Notes under the pieces: model-generated | What the model was told of the DNA's origin: nothing | Databases searched by the model: none | What the model saw: the letters and a program-made list of their open reading frames with translations, nothing else | Assembly (NCBI GenBank): GCA_029945625.1 | Contig: JAQSCW010000046.1 | Coordinates: forward strand, 24,619 to 88,618 | Source of the DNA: a bacterium | Lineage (GTDB): Bacteria > Bacteroidota > Bacteroidia > B-17B0 > Aurantibacillaceae | Length of the DNA: 64,000 bases | Direction of reading: 5' to 3' | Translations under genes and position numbers: made by a program | In this document: piece after piece, positions 24,406 to 33,027 of the stretch | Layout of the letters: every line of letters starts with the position of its first letter | Position numbering within the stretch: position 1 is the first letter of the stretch

Positions 24406-25179
24406 ATTTTCTCGCTTTTGCACCCGATAAGAGAAAGAAATCTATTCCCTAAGAATTTTATACTTTTAGGTATAATACTGAAGGGTAGAAAATAGGGTGT
24501 TTTCACCCCTTTCAACTTTCAAATGAAAGCACGATATTCGAAGCCCTAAAACCAATTGAAAACGAGCGAAAGTAAAGCCCTTTTAAGCCGCTTTATAGGC
24601 AGAGGTGGGGTAACCGGGTGCAATTGCGAATTATTATGCCGGAAACGGCAAAAACAGCAAATTGTTCCTTTTTGAATTAAAGCATCAGCTTAAAACCAAT
24701 AAGCAAAGTATGGAGCGAATTTGGGGCAAAAGGCTGATTAAAGACTTGGAGAAGTTCGCTTAAAAGGTGGGCAGTTGTTCATCAGAATTTCCAGCCCCTT
24801 CAGATCAGTTAAAAAAGTCGATATTTGCAACCCGTAGGGTACCATAAAGCAGAAAAGCGACTTTTCATTAATTTGAAGGTCGCTTTTCGCTTTATGGTAT
24901 TGAAGCGAACGAGGAACGAGTTCTGTATCAAGTGCAAAGTTCGATGATTTCAACCTGCATGGTGCTTAACCAAAAACCCTATAAGCCTTATTTATCAGGG
25001 GTTCGTTGGTTCGATAAAATTACTTCAAAATTCAGAAACGTTTATTTTCAAGTTTTACTTGTTCGAGTCTGGAAGGTGCTTAGACAAACAATTAAAGTTT
25101 AAGAGCTTTTTTTTTGAATCCTGTACATCTTCCATTTTTATTCTAAAAAATAATTGTCGCTTATTATATTTGTTTATAT
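24406..25179. other. Non-coding region between Ubl operon and marR
   Basis: No convincing gene. An imperfect inverted repeat (24403-24413 with 24431-24444) starts at the DUF6527 stop and may terminate that operon. A small hairpin, AGGGTG-TTTT-CACCCT, lies near 24496. A GC-rich patch with GGGTAACCGGGTGCAATTGCG lies near 24607, and the hairpin repeat copy A is at 24837-24925. Short frames on the minus strand are shadows. Remnant or attachment-site sequence is possible. Confidence 0.5.
24837..24925 (+). repeat. Hairpin repeat, copy A
   Basis: GGGTACCATAAAGC begins an 89-bp unit. Its arms TACCATAAAGCaGAAAAGCGAC and the reverse complement pair over about 21 bp with one bulged A around a 17-nt loop. 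The tail AGCGAACGAGGAACGAGTTC follows. A same-orientation copy is at 26691-26778, 1.85 kb away. Confidence 0.8.
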
Positions 25180-25206
25180 TTGATATATCAATTATTGATT
25201 AATCAA
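25154..25206 (+). promoter_or_regulatory. marR promoter with two palindromic operators
   Basis: TTG at 25154 and TATATTTG at 25175-25182 form a Bacteroidota-type promoter. Two perfect 12-bp palindromes, TTGATATATCAA (25180-25191) and TTGATTAATCAA (25195-25206), lie 15 bp centre to centre across the expected start site and end 5 bp before the marR ATG. This is the arrangement expected for autorepression by a MarR dimer. Confidence 0.65.
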
Positions 25207-25211
25207 ATTAT

Positions 25212-25643
25212 ATGGAACAATTAAACGACATTGTATTTTACACTATAGATAGAGCAATTAGAACGTATAGACAGTACGCTCAAAGGGAATTAAAAAGGGC
25301 CGGGTTCACAATTACAATTGATCAATGGTTGATTATTAAAAATATTGTGGAGTATCCTGAAATTTCTCAACAAGAATTAAGTGAAAAAGTTTTTAAAGAT
25401 AATGCTTCAGTAACAAGAATCATCGAACTGTTAGTTAAAGCAGGCTATCTAGAAAGAAATATTAGTAATTCAGATCGTAGAAGAACGAAATTGAAAGTGA
25501 CCTCTAAGGGAAAAAAAATAATTGCTCATGTTCACAAGGTTGTATTAAAAAATCGAACTACGGCTTTAAGTGGGTTATCGGAAAAGGAAATTGAAAGCAT
25601 GAAAGGTAGTTTACTTGAAATTATTAAAAACTGTTCTAAATAA
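25212..25643 (+). CDS. MarR-family transcriptional regulator
   Basis: 143 aa. Winged-helix core: DQWLIIKNIVEYPEISQQEL, then FKDNASVTRIIELLVKAGYL (recognition helix) and the wing ERNISNSDRRRTKLKVTSKG. Terminal helices form the dimer interface typical of the family. The two palindromes just upstream are likely its operators. It is followed 13 bp later by a secreted DUF1579-like protein, its probable co-regulated partner. The ligand is unknown. Confidence 0.9.
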   Translation: MEQLNDIVFYTIDRAIRTYRQYAQRELKRAGFTITIDQWLIIKNIVEYPEISQQELSEKVFKDNASVTRIIELLVKAGYLERNISNSDRRRTKLKVTSKGKKIIAHVHKVVLKNRTTALSGLSEKEIESMKGSLLEIIKNCSK

Positions 25644-25656
25644 AATACCCCGCAAA

Positions 25657-26562
25657 ATGAGAAATACAATTGTAATACTTTTTTTTATTTCTAAAACCGC
25701 TGTTTGTCAAATTGCTATCCCATCAACAAAAACAGCAGACTCTTTATTTCAGTCACAAAATTGGAAAAAAGCTAAGCAGGCTTATGAAGCTGTTTTGACT
25801 GACACCACCATTAATGCGCTAGCTTGGAACCGCCTAGCCTATTCAAATTTTAATTTGAAATTGAATAGTGATGCGATTATATGTTACAAGAAAGCAATTT
25901 CTCAAAATCCAGTTCCGGGATTAAAGCCCGTTATATATCTACGATTGTCTAGAGTTTTAGCTATAACAAATGATACTAAAAATGCCCTTATAGCTCTCGA
26001 TAGCGCTGTTGCATGTGGTTACAGCAATACTAAAGAACTAGATACTCTCTCTGAATTTAAAAAGCTTAGAAAAATGGACGAATTTATTAAACTAGAAAAA
26101 AAAGCATATTTGAATGCTAATCCATGTATGTTAAATAAACAGGCGAGAGAATTTGATTTTTGGGTCGGGGAATGGGATGTGTTTGTTACTAATACGAAAC
26201 AATATGTCGGACACAGCTTGATTCAAATAATTTCAGGCGGTTGTGCCATATTAGAAAATTGGGAGAGTCCTAATAGTAATGGCAAAAGCATCAATTTTAT
26301 TGATCCCGTAACAAATAAATGGAAACAAAGTTGGGCGGGTAATTATGCAGACGGAATTCAAGAATTTGCAAACGGAGAATATAAAGATGATGCGATGCGT
26401 TTTACTTTTGAGTCAACGGATGCAAAAGGACTTAAAACAATTGGAAGATTTATGTTTTTCAATCAAGGCGTAAATCAAGTTCGGCAATTTAATGAAACCT
26501 CGGTTGATGGAGGCAATACTTGGACTACTAATTACGATTTTACGTATATACGTAAGAAGTGA
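25657..26562 (+). CDS. Secreted TPR-like protein with DUF1579-like C-terminal domain
   Basis: 301 aa from the ATG at 25657; a TTG 14 codons earlier lies inside marR. It has a signal peptide MRNTIVILFFISKTAVCQ, then a tetratricopeptide-like helical part (~20-135; ALAWNRLAYSNFNLKLNSDA, then PVIYLRLSRVL). The C-terminal beta domain starts at REFDFWVGEWDVFV, the hallmark opening of DUF1579-type domains, and ends TTNYDFTYIRKK. It probably works in the periplasm or at the cell surface. No enzymatic residue is evident. The pair marR plus this gene is bracketed by the 88-bp hairpin repeats. Confidence 0.7.
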   Translation: MRNTIVILFFISKTAVCQIAIPSTKTADSLFQSQNWKKAKQAYEAVLTDTTINALAWNRLAYSNFNLKLNSDAIICYKKAISQNPVPGLKPVIYLRLSRVLAITNDTKNALIALDSAVACGYSNTKELDTLSEFKKLRKMDEFIKLEKKAYLNANPCMLNKQAREFDFWVGEWDVFVTNTKQYVGHSLIQIISGGCAILENWESPNSNGKSINFIDPVTNKWKQSWAGNYADGIQEFANGEYKDDAMRFTFESTDAKGLKTIGRFMFFNQGVNQVRQFNETSVDGGNTWTTNYDFTYIRKK

Positions 26563-26690
26563 TTATTAGTGTTGCAGCTTTCCCTTAGTAAGGGAATTTA
26601 ATCCTCTTTCTGTAAATGACCGTACAAGTTCCAAATCCGAGCTAAATCCTTTGTTTCTTCAAGAATCAGGTTCTTATTTGGTCTGGAAGG

Positions 26691-26778
26691 GGGTACCATA
26701 AAGCAGAAAAGCGAATTTCATTAAGTTGAAGATCGCTTTTGACTTTATAGTATTACAGCGAACGAGAAACGAGTTCTG
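26691..26778 (+). repeat. Hairpin repeat, copy B
   Basis: 88-bp unit in the same orientation as 24837-24925, sharing GGGTACCATAAAGCAGAAAA at the start and CGAGTTCTG at the end. Its stem has more mismatches (GACTTTATAGT opposite ACCATAAAGC), so copy A is the better-kept hairpin. The two copies frame the marR/DUF1579-like pair. Confidence 0.8.
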
Positions 26779-26796
26779 ATTTTTTTTATAAATGAA

Positions 26797-26990
26797 AACA
26801 ACTAGGTTGCTGCGTGAGCGATTGTAGTGGAAAGCCCACAGCCACGCCTGTCTCTTTGCGTGGCGAGGACTTGCAACGGAAAGCGCGACCCCTGAAGCTA
26901 AGGACTTGGTAAGAATCACCAGCCACCGCACAGACTGGCTCATCAAGCCACTGGCTTGTTGCCCTGCTTCAGGGGGCACGCCCAAAAACT
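26797..26990. repeat. GC-rich structured intergenic element (possible dispersed repeat or ncRNA)
   Basis: Clearly richer in GC than its flanks. Stems visible: GCCACGC (26841-26847) with GCGTGGC (26858-26864); CCCCTGAAGC (26889-26898) with GCTTCAGGGG (26966-26975), enclosing AAGCC/GGCTT (26945 and 26953). Only one copy is present here. It resembles structured intergenic repeats I associate with Bacteroidota genomes, but this cannot be checked here. Confidence 0.45.
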
Positions 26991-27153
26991 TTTTCCCCAC
27001 TTTTTCTGATTGACCAATATGTTTGAATTCCTAAACCCTTAAATTTAGTAGAAAGCGAAGGCCTTTCATTCCGATTGCTAAAATTTGATCTCCGGCAATC
27101 AATTGAAGAATTATGTGCAAGATCAAATGGCAGCGACTCAGGCGTGCAATTTA

Positions 27154-28209
27154 TTATTTGCTTTTTATTGCCCAACGAAGTTTCGCTGACTTAGCCCGGG
27201 GATTAGCAAAACACTCCTGCGCAGAAGCCCGGATAGGATCGGAAGCAACTTCACTGTAAATACCTTCACGAAATAAATATTGAAACGATTTTTTAACACG
27301 ACGGTCTTCTCCGGAGTGAAATGAAAGTATAGCGACACGTCCTCCCGGTGCAAGCGCATCGGGCAACTTCTCAAGAAACTGATCCAAAACTTTGAATTCA
27401 TTGTTCAGCTTAATGCGCAATGCCTGAAATGAGCGTTGACAAGATTTTTTGATATCTTCTTTGGTTATTTTAAAGGGAAGTTTTTCAAGGGCTTCTGTAA
27501 TCACTTCTTTCAATTGGTTGGTCGTTGAAATGTCTCTACCTCTTTTTATATTTTCCACAATGGCCTCAGCGATTTGCTCGTTATAGGGCTCATCGGCATT
27601 TTCTTTTAAGATCAGTTCCAAATCTTCTCTCAAAACTGTTTTTAAAAAAGCAGAGGCCGGTTTCCCATTCTTAGGATTTAATCTGAGATCCAAAGGACCA
27701 TTCACCTTCATTGAAAATCCTCTTTCAGGATTATCAATTTGCATGGAAGAAACGCCTAGATCGGCCAGTACAAAATCCAAAGGGCCGGATTCATAAATCA
27801 AACGATCTATTCCTGAAAAATTCATTTGCCTAATTTGTAAATGTTCTTCTTCATATCCCAAAGCCTGCAAGCGTTCTTTTGTGCGCGGCAATTCAAAAGG
27901 ATCTACATCGGTGGCAAACAAACGCCCTTCTTTATTTAAAGCTTTAAGAATTTCCAAACTGTGACCACCGTAACCAAGCGTTGCATCCAGTCCGGTTTGC
28001 CCGGGTTGCACTTTTAAAAACTCCATGATCTCATTCACGCAAATAGAGCGGTGCGTACCCGCGGGTGTACGACCTTGTTTTATTATTTTGGCCACCTCTT
28101 CCGCATACACATCGGGTTGTTGCTCTTTGTATTTTTCAGCAAATGCTTTTGGGTTTTTTCCTTTATAACGTTCACGGCGCACGTGATTCTCTTTTTGATC
28201 ATCTTGCAT
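27154..28209 (-). CDS. rsmH: RsmH-type 16S rRNA (cytosine-N4) methyltransferase, extended N-terminus
   Basis: 351 aa; usual RsmH is about 300. Core motifs: THRSICVNEIMEFL, the SAM site GLDATLGYGGHSLEIL (~77-92), FATDVDPFELPRTKERL, DFVLADLGVSSMQID with the following GFSMK, and ILSFHSGEDRRVK near the C-terminus. RsmH methylates C1402 of 16S rRNA. About 50 extra residues lead the protein (YKGKNPKAFAEKYKEQQPD). The gene is alone rather than in the dcw division cluster where rsmH/mraW normally lies, so it may be a second, divergent paralogue with another target. Confidence 0.85.
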   Translation of the reverse strand: MQDDQKENHVRRERYKGKNPKAFAEKYKEQQPDVYAEEVAKIIKQGRTPAGTHRSICVNEIMEFLKVQPGQTGLDATLGYGGHSLEILKALNKEGRLFATDVDPFELPRTKERLQALGYEEEHLQIRQMNFSGIDRLIYESGPLDFVLADLGVSSMQIDNPERGFSMKVNGPLDLRLNPKNGKPASAFLKTVLREDLELILKENADEPYNEQIAEAIVENIKRGRDISTTNQLKEVITEALEKLPFKITKEDIKKSCQRSFQALRIKLNNEFKVLDQFLEKLPDALAPGGRVAILSFHSGEDRRVKKSFQYLFREGIYSEVASDPIRASAQECFANPRAKSAKLRWAIKSK

Positions 28210-28843
28210 GTAATGAAGGTAAGGATTTTAAGTGGTTTCGTTCGTAACTATCTTGGTATTTGCAATAACGAAATTTTCATCACCATGCTACAGGTGCTCG
28301 ATTGCTCTATCAAGCGACCGTTACCACGACGACAACAGAAGGAGGAATTAATGAGGGAACACGCCGGCCTATTTGGGTGGATCGCGCCGGGTGTGCAGCA
28401 GGGTAGTTTAGCAGGCGTAACATTCTTAGTTGCAGCAGCAGAATTTTTTTCCGGAAGTAGGTGGTGATGCGGAAAAAACATCCGAAATCGAGTGGCTTGT
28501 CGCAACGCATGGTTCTACCAGCTCACCAAACCAACTAATTACTTTCCGGGACGCTATTAGGATATGGAGTGCATCGGGTATTTTACAGTACTACATACAT
28601 TTACACTGTTGAATTTTAAGGGAACGAAACATTGGCCAGCCGACTCAAAACACCTTTTATTTTTCGTTAACTGGGTAATTGTCTGAAAATTATTAAAAAG
28701 TTCGACAAAGTAGCTTGAAAAACTAAAACAGTTCATTTTCAATTAATGAGTGCGTTCTCTCTTATCTTTGTAACAAATGTTACTTTTCGGTATTAGGGAA
28801 TAAGGTACCTTACGTACTTAGGAAAATATAAATAGTTAGTAGT
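28210..28843. other. 634-bp intergenic region; promoter-like box and palindrome near its end
   Basis: No gene supported; short frames lack codon character. At 28763-28770 TATCTTTG matches a -7 box and is followed at once by GTAACA-AA-TGTTAC (28770-28783), a perfect 6-bp inverted repeat. It lies 60 bp before the multicopper oxidase start and may be its operator. The first 500 bp show nothing else I can name. Confidence 0.45.
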
Positions 28844-30562
28844 GTGAGAAAAACATCAGTTATAATTGGTTTCCTTATTTGTGTAGGGAGTATTAGTAAA
28901 GGTCAGAATCTTCTTGCGATTCCTGATACGCTTTCGGGATCAAATTTTAATTTAAACATCTACGACACGACGCATGTTTTTTATGCCGGGTACACGACTA
29001 ACACTTTTGGCGTAAATGCAAGCTATTTGGGTCCAACTCTATTTCTGAATAAGGGAGATTCAATAAACATAAACTTAAGCAACAAGTTAATGGATACAAC
29101 GACCATTCATTGGCATGGAATGCACGTTTCGGCAAAGAATGATGGGGGTCCGCGAATTAGTATTCCGCCAAATACGTCATGGTATCCAAGATTTAAAGTG
29201 AGAGATAATGCAGCAATGTATTGGTATCATCCGCATTTACACATGATGACAAACCTGCATGCTTCACTGGGAGCTGCCGGGTTAGTTATTGTAAGGGATA
29301 CTATTGAACGGGCGCTTAATTTACCAAGAAGGTATGGCGTTGATGATTTCCCGCTCGTAATTCAATCAAAGTGTTTTGATGCCGGAAAGCAAATTGTAAT
29401 TAATAACCCATACGACAGTGTTATGATGGTGAATGGCACAATAAATGCTTCCTTACCTACACCTGCCCAGACAATTCGTTTTAGATTGCTAAACGCATCT
29501 TCTGAAAGAGTATATAATCTGGGCTTTCAGGGAAACTTAGCTTTTTATCAGATTGGGACGGATGGTGGCTTGTTGAATGCTCCGGTTTCTTTAACAAGAC
29601 TTAGACTTGCTCCCGGAGAACGCGCGGAAATACTCATTGATTTTACGGGGAAAATTGGTCAAACACTAAATTTAATGAGTTTTGCTTCTGAGTTTCCCAA
29701 TGCAATTTATGGCGCTTCACAACCCGGTATGGGTGCCGGACAAGTAATACCCGGTTATACATCCAATACACTCAATGGAAGTAATTTTAAAATAATGACG
29801 TTTAACATTGTTGCGCAAACTGTTTTGCCCGTTACCACAATTCCTTCAACCTTAGTGATAAACAGCCCATGGAGCATTGGAAGTGCTAATGCCGTTAGAA
29901 CTTTAACGTTTTCGCCCCAAACAATGGGCCCAACAGCAATTCAAGGACCTTTTTTAATTAATGGTGCCAGCTTTGATATGAATGTGGTAAATTATTCAAT
30001 TCCTCTAAATAATATTGAATTATGGTCACTTACAAATCAATCACCCATAGCGCATCCATTTCATATCCATGATGTTCAGTTCTATATTACAGAAATTAAT
30101 GGGGCGGCACCTCCGGCAAATATGGCGGGAAGAAAAGATGTTGTACTGGTGCCGGCGGGACAAACAGTAAAATTTATCACAAAGTTTTTAAATTTCTGTG
30201 ACTCAAAAGCTACTTATGTTTACCATTGCCACATGTTACCTCATGAAGACGATGGCATGATGGGACAATTTGTTGTTACTTGTCCGGCTGGCGTGGGAAT
30301 TGGCGAGTATGAATCAAAATTAAGGGAGGTAGCGATATTTCCAAACCCCACAGAAAATAAAATCACTGTCAGGTTAAATGCGGATGAAACAATTGAAACA
30401 ATTTTTTTATACGACTATTCCGGAAATAAAATTATTGAAAAAAATAATGTACATCAAAGCGAGATGGTGCTTGACTTAAGCGCTCAGTCATCGGGACTCT
30501 ATTTTTTAGAAATTTACACAACCGGTAGAATTGTGACCCGGAAAGTGAATCTCTTGAAATAG
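28844..30562 (+). CDS. Secreted multicopper oxidase with type IX secretion sorting domain
   Basis: 572 aa, GTG start giving a signal peptide VIIGFLICVGSISKGQ. Three cupredoxin domains are expected. Copper ligands seen: HWHG at 89-92, WYHPHLH with H129, H131, H133, HPFHIH at 404-409, and HCHMLPHEDDGMM at 461 onward, giving T1, T2 and T3 sites with a Met axial ligand. The last ~80 residues begin VAIFPNPTENKITVRL and form a Por-type sorting domain, so it is exported by the T9SS to the surface. Substrate may be metal ions or phenols. Monocistronic, with a palindrome over its promoter. Confidence 0.9.
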   Translation: MRKTSVIIGFLICVGSISKGQNLLAIPDTLSGSNFNLNIYDTTHVFYAGYTTNTFGVNASYLGPTLFLNKGDSININLSNKLMDTTTIHWHGMHVSAKNDGGPRISIPPNTSWYPRFKVRDNAAMYWYHPHLHMMTNLHASLGAAGLVIVRDTIERALNLPRRYGVDDFPLVIQSKCFDAGKQIVINNPYDSVMMVNGTINASLPTPAQTIRFRLLNASSERVYNLGFQGNLAFYQIGTDGGLLNAPVSLTRLRLAPGERAEILIDFTGKIGQTLNLMSFASEFPNAIYGASQPGMGAGQVIPGYTSNTLNGSNFKIMTFNIVAQTVLPVTTIPSTLVINSPWSIGSANAVRTLTFSPQTMGPTAIQGPFLINGASFDMNVVNYSIPLNNIELWSLTNQSPIAHPFHIHDVQFYITEINGAAPPANMAGRKDVVLVPAGQTVKFITKFLNFCDSKATYVYHCHMLPHEDDGMMGQFVVTCPAGVGIGEYESKLREVAIFPNPTENKITVRLNADETIETIFLYDYSGNKIIEKNNVHQSEMVLDLSAQSSGLYFLEIYTTGRIVTRKVNLLK

Positions 30563-31103
30563 CCTCAAGAGTTTTTCCGAAGGGCCGGATGCATTGGGTA
30601 TTGCTTTTTTTCTTTAAATAAACAGGTTGAGAACCGAATTCTTTGTGTTGTCGTTTGTTGATTTATCTTCTGTGGAGTTTCAGAACTAGGATGTTGGCGC
30701 TTTATAAATGAAACTGGAGAGATCCACCTTGCTGGAACCGGATTTCTCGGAGGTTCTTTTTAAAACTTATTCATTTCTCATTCATAATGCGCGCATGCTC
30801 TCCTTTTATCAGCACAAGACTATTGCGCCAATTTGTTCGACTCGTATATCGTGAGGCCTGTTTTGTTGCCTTTTTGTTTGTGGAATTTTTGCATTACAAG
30901 CCGGTTTTTAAAGCAGAATTAACAGTTCTTCTCTTGTAGAAAGGCCGAAATTCGTTTGCAAAATGGGCCACAAAAAGCAGCAAATTTCGCACTATTCGAA
31001 TAGAATTTGGAAGAGACAAATTAGAGCGTCAAACAGTAAATGAAGGAGAAATACAAGTAGGAGTGTTGGTGGTGTAACCGGGCCGGCTAGGAGGGAAACA
31101 TGT
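30563..31103. other. Intergenic region without recognisable features
   Basis: 541 bp between convergent genes. The short frames are not credible. A GTAACCGGGCCGGC patch near 31073 resembles the GGGTAACCGGGTG patch near 24607, possibly a shared degraded sequence. No terminator hairpin was identified with confidence. Confidence 0.4.
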
Positions 31104-32927
31104 CTACTTATTTTTTACCTGCCGTTGCTTCTTGAGCGCTGCCTTATGCGCTTTCTTATTTTCTTTCGACATCACCATGGTTTCTTTTAAGCCATTTAAT
31201 ACTGATTTAATGAGCACATTGATAAAGGCCTTGTTCATATCACGTTCAATGGTAAATTTCACCGTGCGGGGCGCTGTGCCTTCTGAAGCCGGATTGCTGC
31301 TTGGTAGTATGGAATTGGCAGCAAAAGCAATCACCGAACTTTTCCATTTTGCCTTGTTCTGTAATTCAAGATCCACATTAAGATCGTGATACAAAAAAGT
31401 CATGCTGCCGCCGGCTTTTGTGTGTTCGGCAACACCCGCTAAATTGAGTTCATCAACAGTTCCACTATGCACACTGGCGGGAGTATAGGCCTTAATTAGA
31501 GGATTAAGGCCCTTGAGATCAAATTTCGAAACTTTTGCTTTAAAGGAAAATTGCGGTTTCGCGTAATTAAATTTTAAAGTAGCATTAAAATGCGCCGTTC
31601 CTTCAATTCGGGCATCCGCGTTTATCACTAATGGAGAAGCCGCCGATAGATTCGTTATATTGGTAACTTCCAGAGTAGCCCGGTTGATGTTCACTTTAGC
31701 AGTGGTACTATCGGGCTTGCGTTCAGTACTCGTTAAATTTACATGTGTGGCGTTCACCCGATTAATTTTTATGGGCATTTTTATCGCTGCAATTTGTTGC
31801 GCCGGGTAGGGAGGAAAGCGGTGGGTGTTGATGGGTTTTAATTTGTCTTTATATATGGAAATAGAAACACTATCGAGGAGGATCTGATCAATGTATAATT
31901 TGCGGTGAAAGATCAACGAATCGAAATTGATCTTTTGAATTTCCAAACTACCTACCGAACCATACGCCTGTGCGTGTTGGTATTGGTATTTTTTTTGAAG
32001 TTCAGCATCGCTCACGTTGGGTTTAATGCGGATGTTCCTCAGGCGGATATTCTGATCTTTGTAGGAGAGGTTGAAAGAAGACAAACTGATGTGAAAGATA
32101 CTATCGGCGGTTTGGATCTCCAGCGCACTTAGTCCGGTATCAAAATTAGAAAATCGGTAGATCATCGTGTCCAAGGTTTTTTGAAAATCAATATCTTCAA
32201 CTTTAATGTGGAAATCTTTAAACCCAAGGTAACGAAGTTTTTCTTTTTGCATGTTTCCGATAAAATTACCCAGTGAGAGTTCCACATTTTCAACTGCTAA
32301 CACATCTTTTCCGGGGAATTGATGGATGCTCAATTTATTAAGGGTAATGTTGAAGTTCTGAATTGTAAATTCATTGTTTTTAAGAGAGTTGTTCACATGA
32401 AAATTGGCGTCAATCAACTGAAACATGCTCAATTTAAATGAATCAATATTTCTTTTTTTTTGTTCTATTTTCACCGTGTTAGTGGTGTCATTAAAGGGAA
32501 AAAGAATGGGGTGGACACCTTCAATAGTAAGATCGATATGGGGCTTGTTGATTAAAATTTTATCGAGATCAAGCAGTCCAGTTCTTAGAAGTTGAATGAT
32601 CTTTACATTCACTAGCGACATTTCCTTTGTTGTGAGATGAAGTGAGCTATTAATATAAGGGTATGCCTGGAGAGGTTTCTCACGTGGCTGCAGGTCAACA
32701 TTTAATACCTGAATGTTTCCTTCCAAGAAGTTGATGCTGAGTTTTTCAAATTTTAATTCATACACATCAGAGATAATGTTTGAATTGAAATTCTTTAGGA
32801 GCGCATCAGAGAGCATGTGGTTAAAATTGCGGTACAAAAAAATACCGGCAAGGCTAAGGATACTTGCAAGAATCAGGAAGATAATTCTGCCTATATGCCT
32901 TTTTTTTGGGGGGGATGGATCGTGCAT
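31104..32927 (-). CDS. AsmA/DUF748-like membrane-anchored protein
   Basis: 607 aa. One N-terminal transmembrane helix (IIFLILASILSLAGIFLY, ~14-31) is followed by long repetitive beta segments: FEKLSINFLEGNIQVLNVDL, HINSSLHLTTKEMSLVNVKI-like strands, and FKAKVSKFDLKGLNPLIKAY. This is the layout of AsmA-like bridge proteins of the periplasm, which carry lipids between membranes. The C-terminal ~40 residues are lysine-rich. Stands alone on the minus strand, 100 bp from the SulP gene. Function inferred from family only. Confidence 0.65.
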   Translation of the reverse strand: MHDPSPPKKRHIGRIIFLILASILSLAGIFLYRNFNHMLSDALLKNFNSNIISDVYELKFEKLSINFLEGNIQVLNVDLQPREKPLQAYPYINSSLHLTTKEMSLVNVKIIQLLRTGLLDLDKILINKPHIDLTIEGVHPILFPFNDTTNTVKIEQKKRNIDSFKLSMFQLIDANFHVNNSLKNNEFTIQNFNITLNKLSIHQFPGKDVLAVENVELSLGNFIGNMQKEKLRYLGFKDFHIKVEDIDFQKTLDTMIYRFSNFDTGLSALEIQTADSIFHISLSSFNLSYKDQNIRLRNIRIKPNVSDAELQKKYQYQHAQAYGSVGSLEIQKINFDSLIFHRKLYIDQILLDSVSISIYKDKLKPINTHRFPPYPAQQIAAIKMPIKINRVNATHVNLTSTERKPDSTTAKVNINRATLEVTNITNLSAASPLVINADARIEGTAHFNATLKFNYAKPQFSFKAKVSKFDLKGLNPLIKAYTPASVHSGTVDELNLAGVAEHTKAGGSMTFLYHDLNVDLELQNKAKWKSSVIAFAANSILPSSNPASEGTAPRTVKFTIERDMNKAFINVLIKSVLNGLKETMVMSKENKKAHKAALKKQRQVKNK

Positions 32928-33027
32928 GGTGAGTGAAATTTTGAAACCCGGTTAATTATGATTTCCGCTTAAGGATAAATCTACCACTTATTTATAAGAA
33001 TGAAGTAATACGGGATTTTTAAACTGT

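Larger units (their letters stand above)
26563..27153. other. Non-coding region with hairpin repeat B and a GC-rich structured element
   Basis: No gene supported. It contains the hairpin repeat at 26691-26778 and a structured GC-rich segment at about 26797-26990, both listed separately. The remaining ~160 bp before rsmH are AT-rich without features I can name. Confidence 0.5.
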
